A stretch of DNA of 64,000 nt, from positions 248,001 through 312,000 of the forward strand of contig NZ_PITQ01000006.1 of NCBI RefSeq assembly GCF_002834385.1, written 5' to 3'. The notes beneath the pieces are model-generated. The model did not search any database. It worked only from the letters and a program-made list of their open reading frames with translations, and was not told the origin of the DNA. A program made the translations under genes and the position numbers. The DNA comes from Rahnella sp. AA. GTDB lineage: Bacteria > Pseudomonadota > Gammaproteobacteria > Enterobacterales > Enterobacteriaceae. Shown in pieces: positions 63,842 to 64,000 of this stretch (the stretch's first letter is position 1; every line of letters begins with the position of its first letter).

Positions 63842-64000
63842 ATGCACAATCCGGTTTTACAGGTCGAAAACCTTAATACCGCTTTCAGCGCAGACGGCGA
63901 ATGGCTGAACGTGGTGAGGGATCTTTCCTTCTCGATTGGCCCGAAAGAAACGCTGGCGCTGGTGGGCGAATCCGGCTCAGGGAAAAGCGTGACGGCGATG
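63842..64000 (+). CDS. ABC ATPase, DppD-like (3' end outside window)
   Basis: 53 codons from the ATG at 63842: [42 protein letters not shown] with Walker A. Two bases after the permease stop. Confidence 0.9.
   Translation, partial: MHNPVLQVENLNTAFSADGEWLNVVRDLSFSIGPKETLALVGESGSGKSVTAM

Overview
The window reads as enterobacterial DNA (Rahnella/Serratia-like by gene content and codon style; this placement is inference) from a large plasmid or chromid. It carries a complete replicon core: a ParF/ParG-type partition pair (34156-34988), about twenty origin iterons (35209-36329) and a Rep_3-family initiator (36352-37338). The rest is mostly metabolic and transport cargo. No transposase, integrase, tRNA or rRNA gene was seen.

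Layout. 1-7.4 kb: partial chemoreceptor, FhuE-like siderophore receptor behind a possible Fur box, and a large autotransporter. 7.4-11.4 kb is accessory: a YciF-like protein, a phage-type immunity remnant (C4/CI-like antisense RNA, Ash-like peptide, Ner/SfsB-like regulator), a DUF1471 protein, an orphan Hcp with two opposed small genes, and a decayed S24/UmuD-like fragment. 11.4-19.2 kb: fabV, a CRP-linked sugar porter, and a dmsABC operon ending in a polyferredoxin. 19.4-32.6 kb: an amine/amino-acid utilisation island with a FadR-type GntR regulator, class III aminotransferase, APH-fold kinase, SDR, polyamine-type ABC transporter, GabD, GabT and a MocR regulator. Three copies of TGATGCATCA lie in front of its transcription units.

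32.65-34.15 kb has no genes and is the most unusual stretch. It is built on an 8-bp frame, a box like AATC or its complement GATT plus a 4-bp spacer, running with few phase slips up to parF. It includes two perfect arrays of eleven 8-bp units. Box-plus-4-bp-spacer is the layout I recall for ParG binding sites, so I read it as a greatly expanded partition site (centromere).

38-64 kb: a secreted alkylsulfatase flanked by a 19-bp direct repeat, a complete Dpp-like ABC transporter (40.5-46.1 kb), a LysR/FAH pair, a PTS EIIBC with a mannonate-dehydratase-like enzyme and GntR regulator, a hipBA module with four operator-like sites, a Gcd-like PQQ dehydrogenase with a CRP-like site upstream, and an operon joining a second peptide-type ABC transporter to a DapA-family aldolase and two tandem nucleoside hydrolases, cut off by the window end.

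All assignments come from reading the sequence and recalled family features; no searches were run. Substrates of the ABC transporters are inferred.
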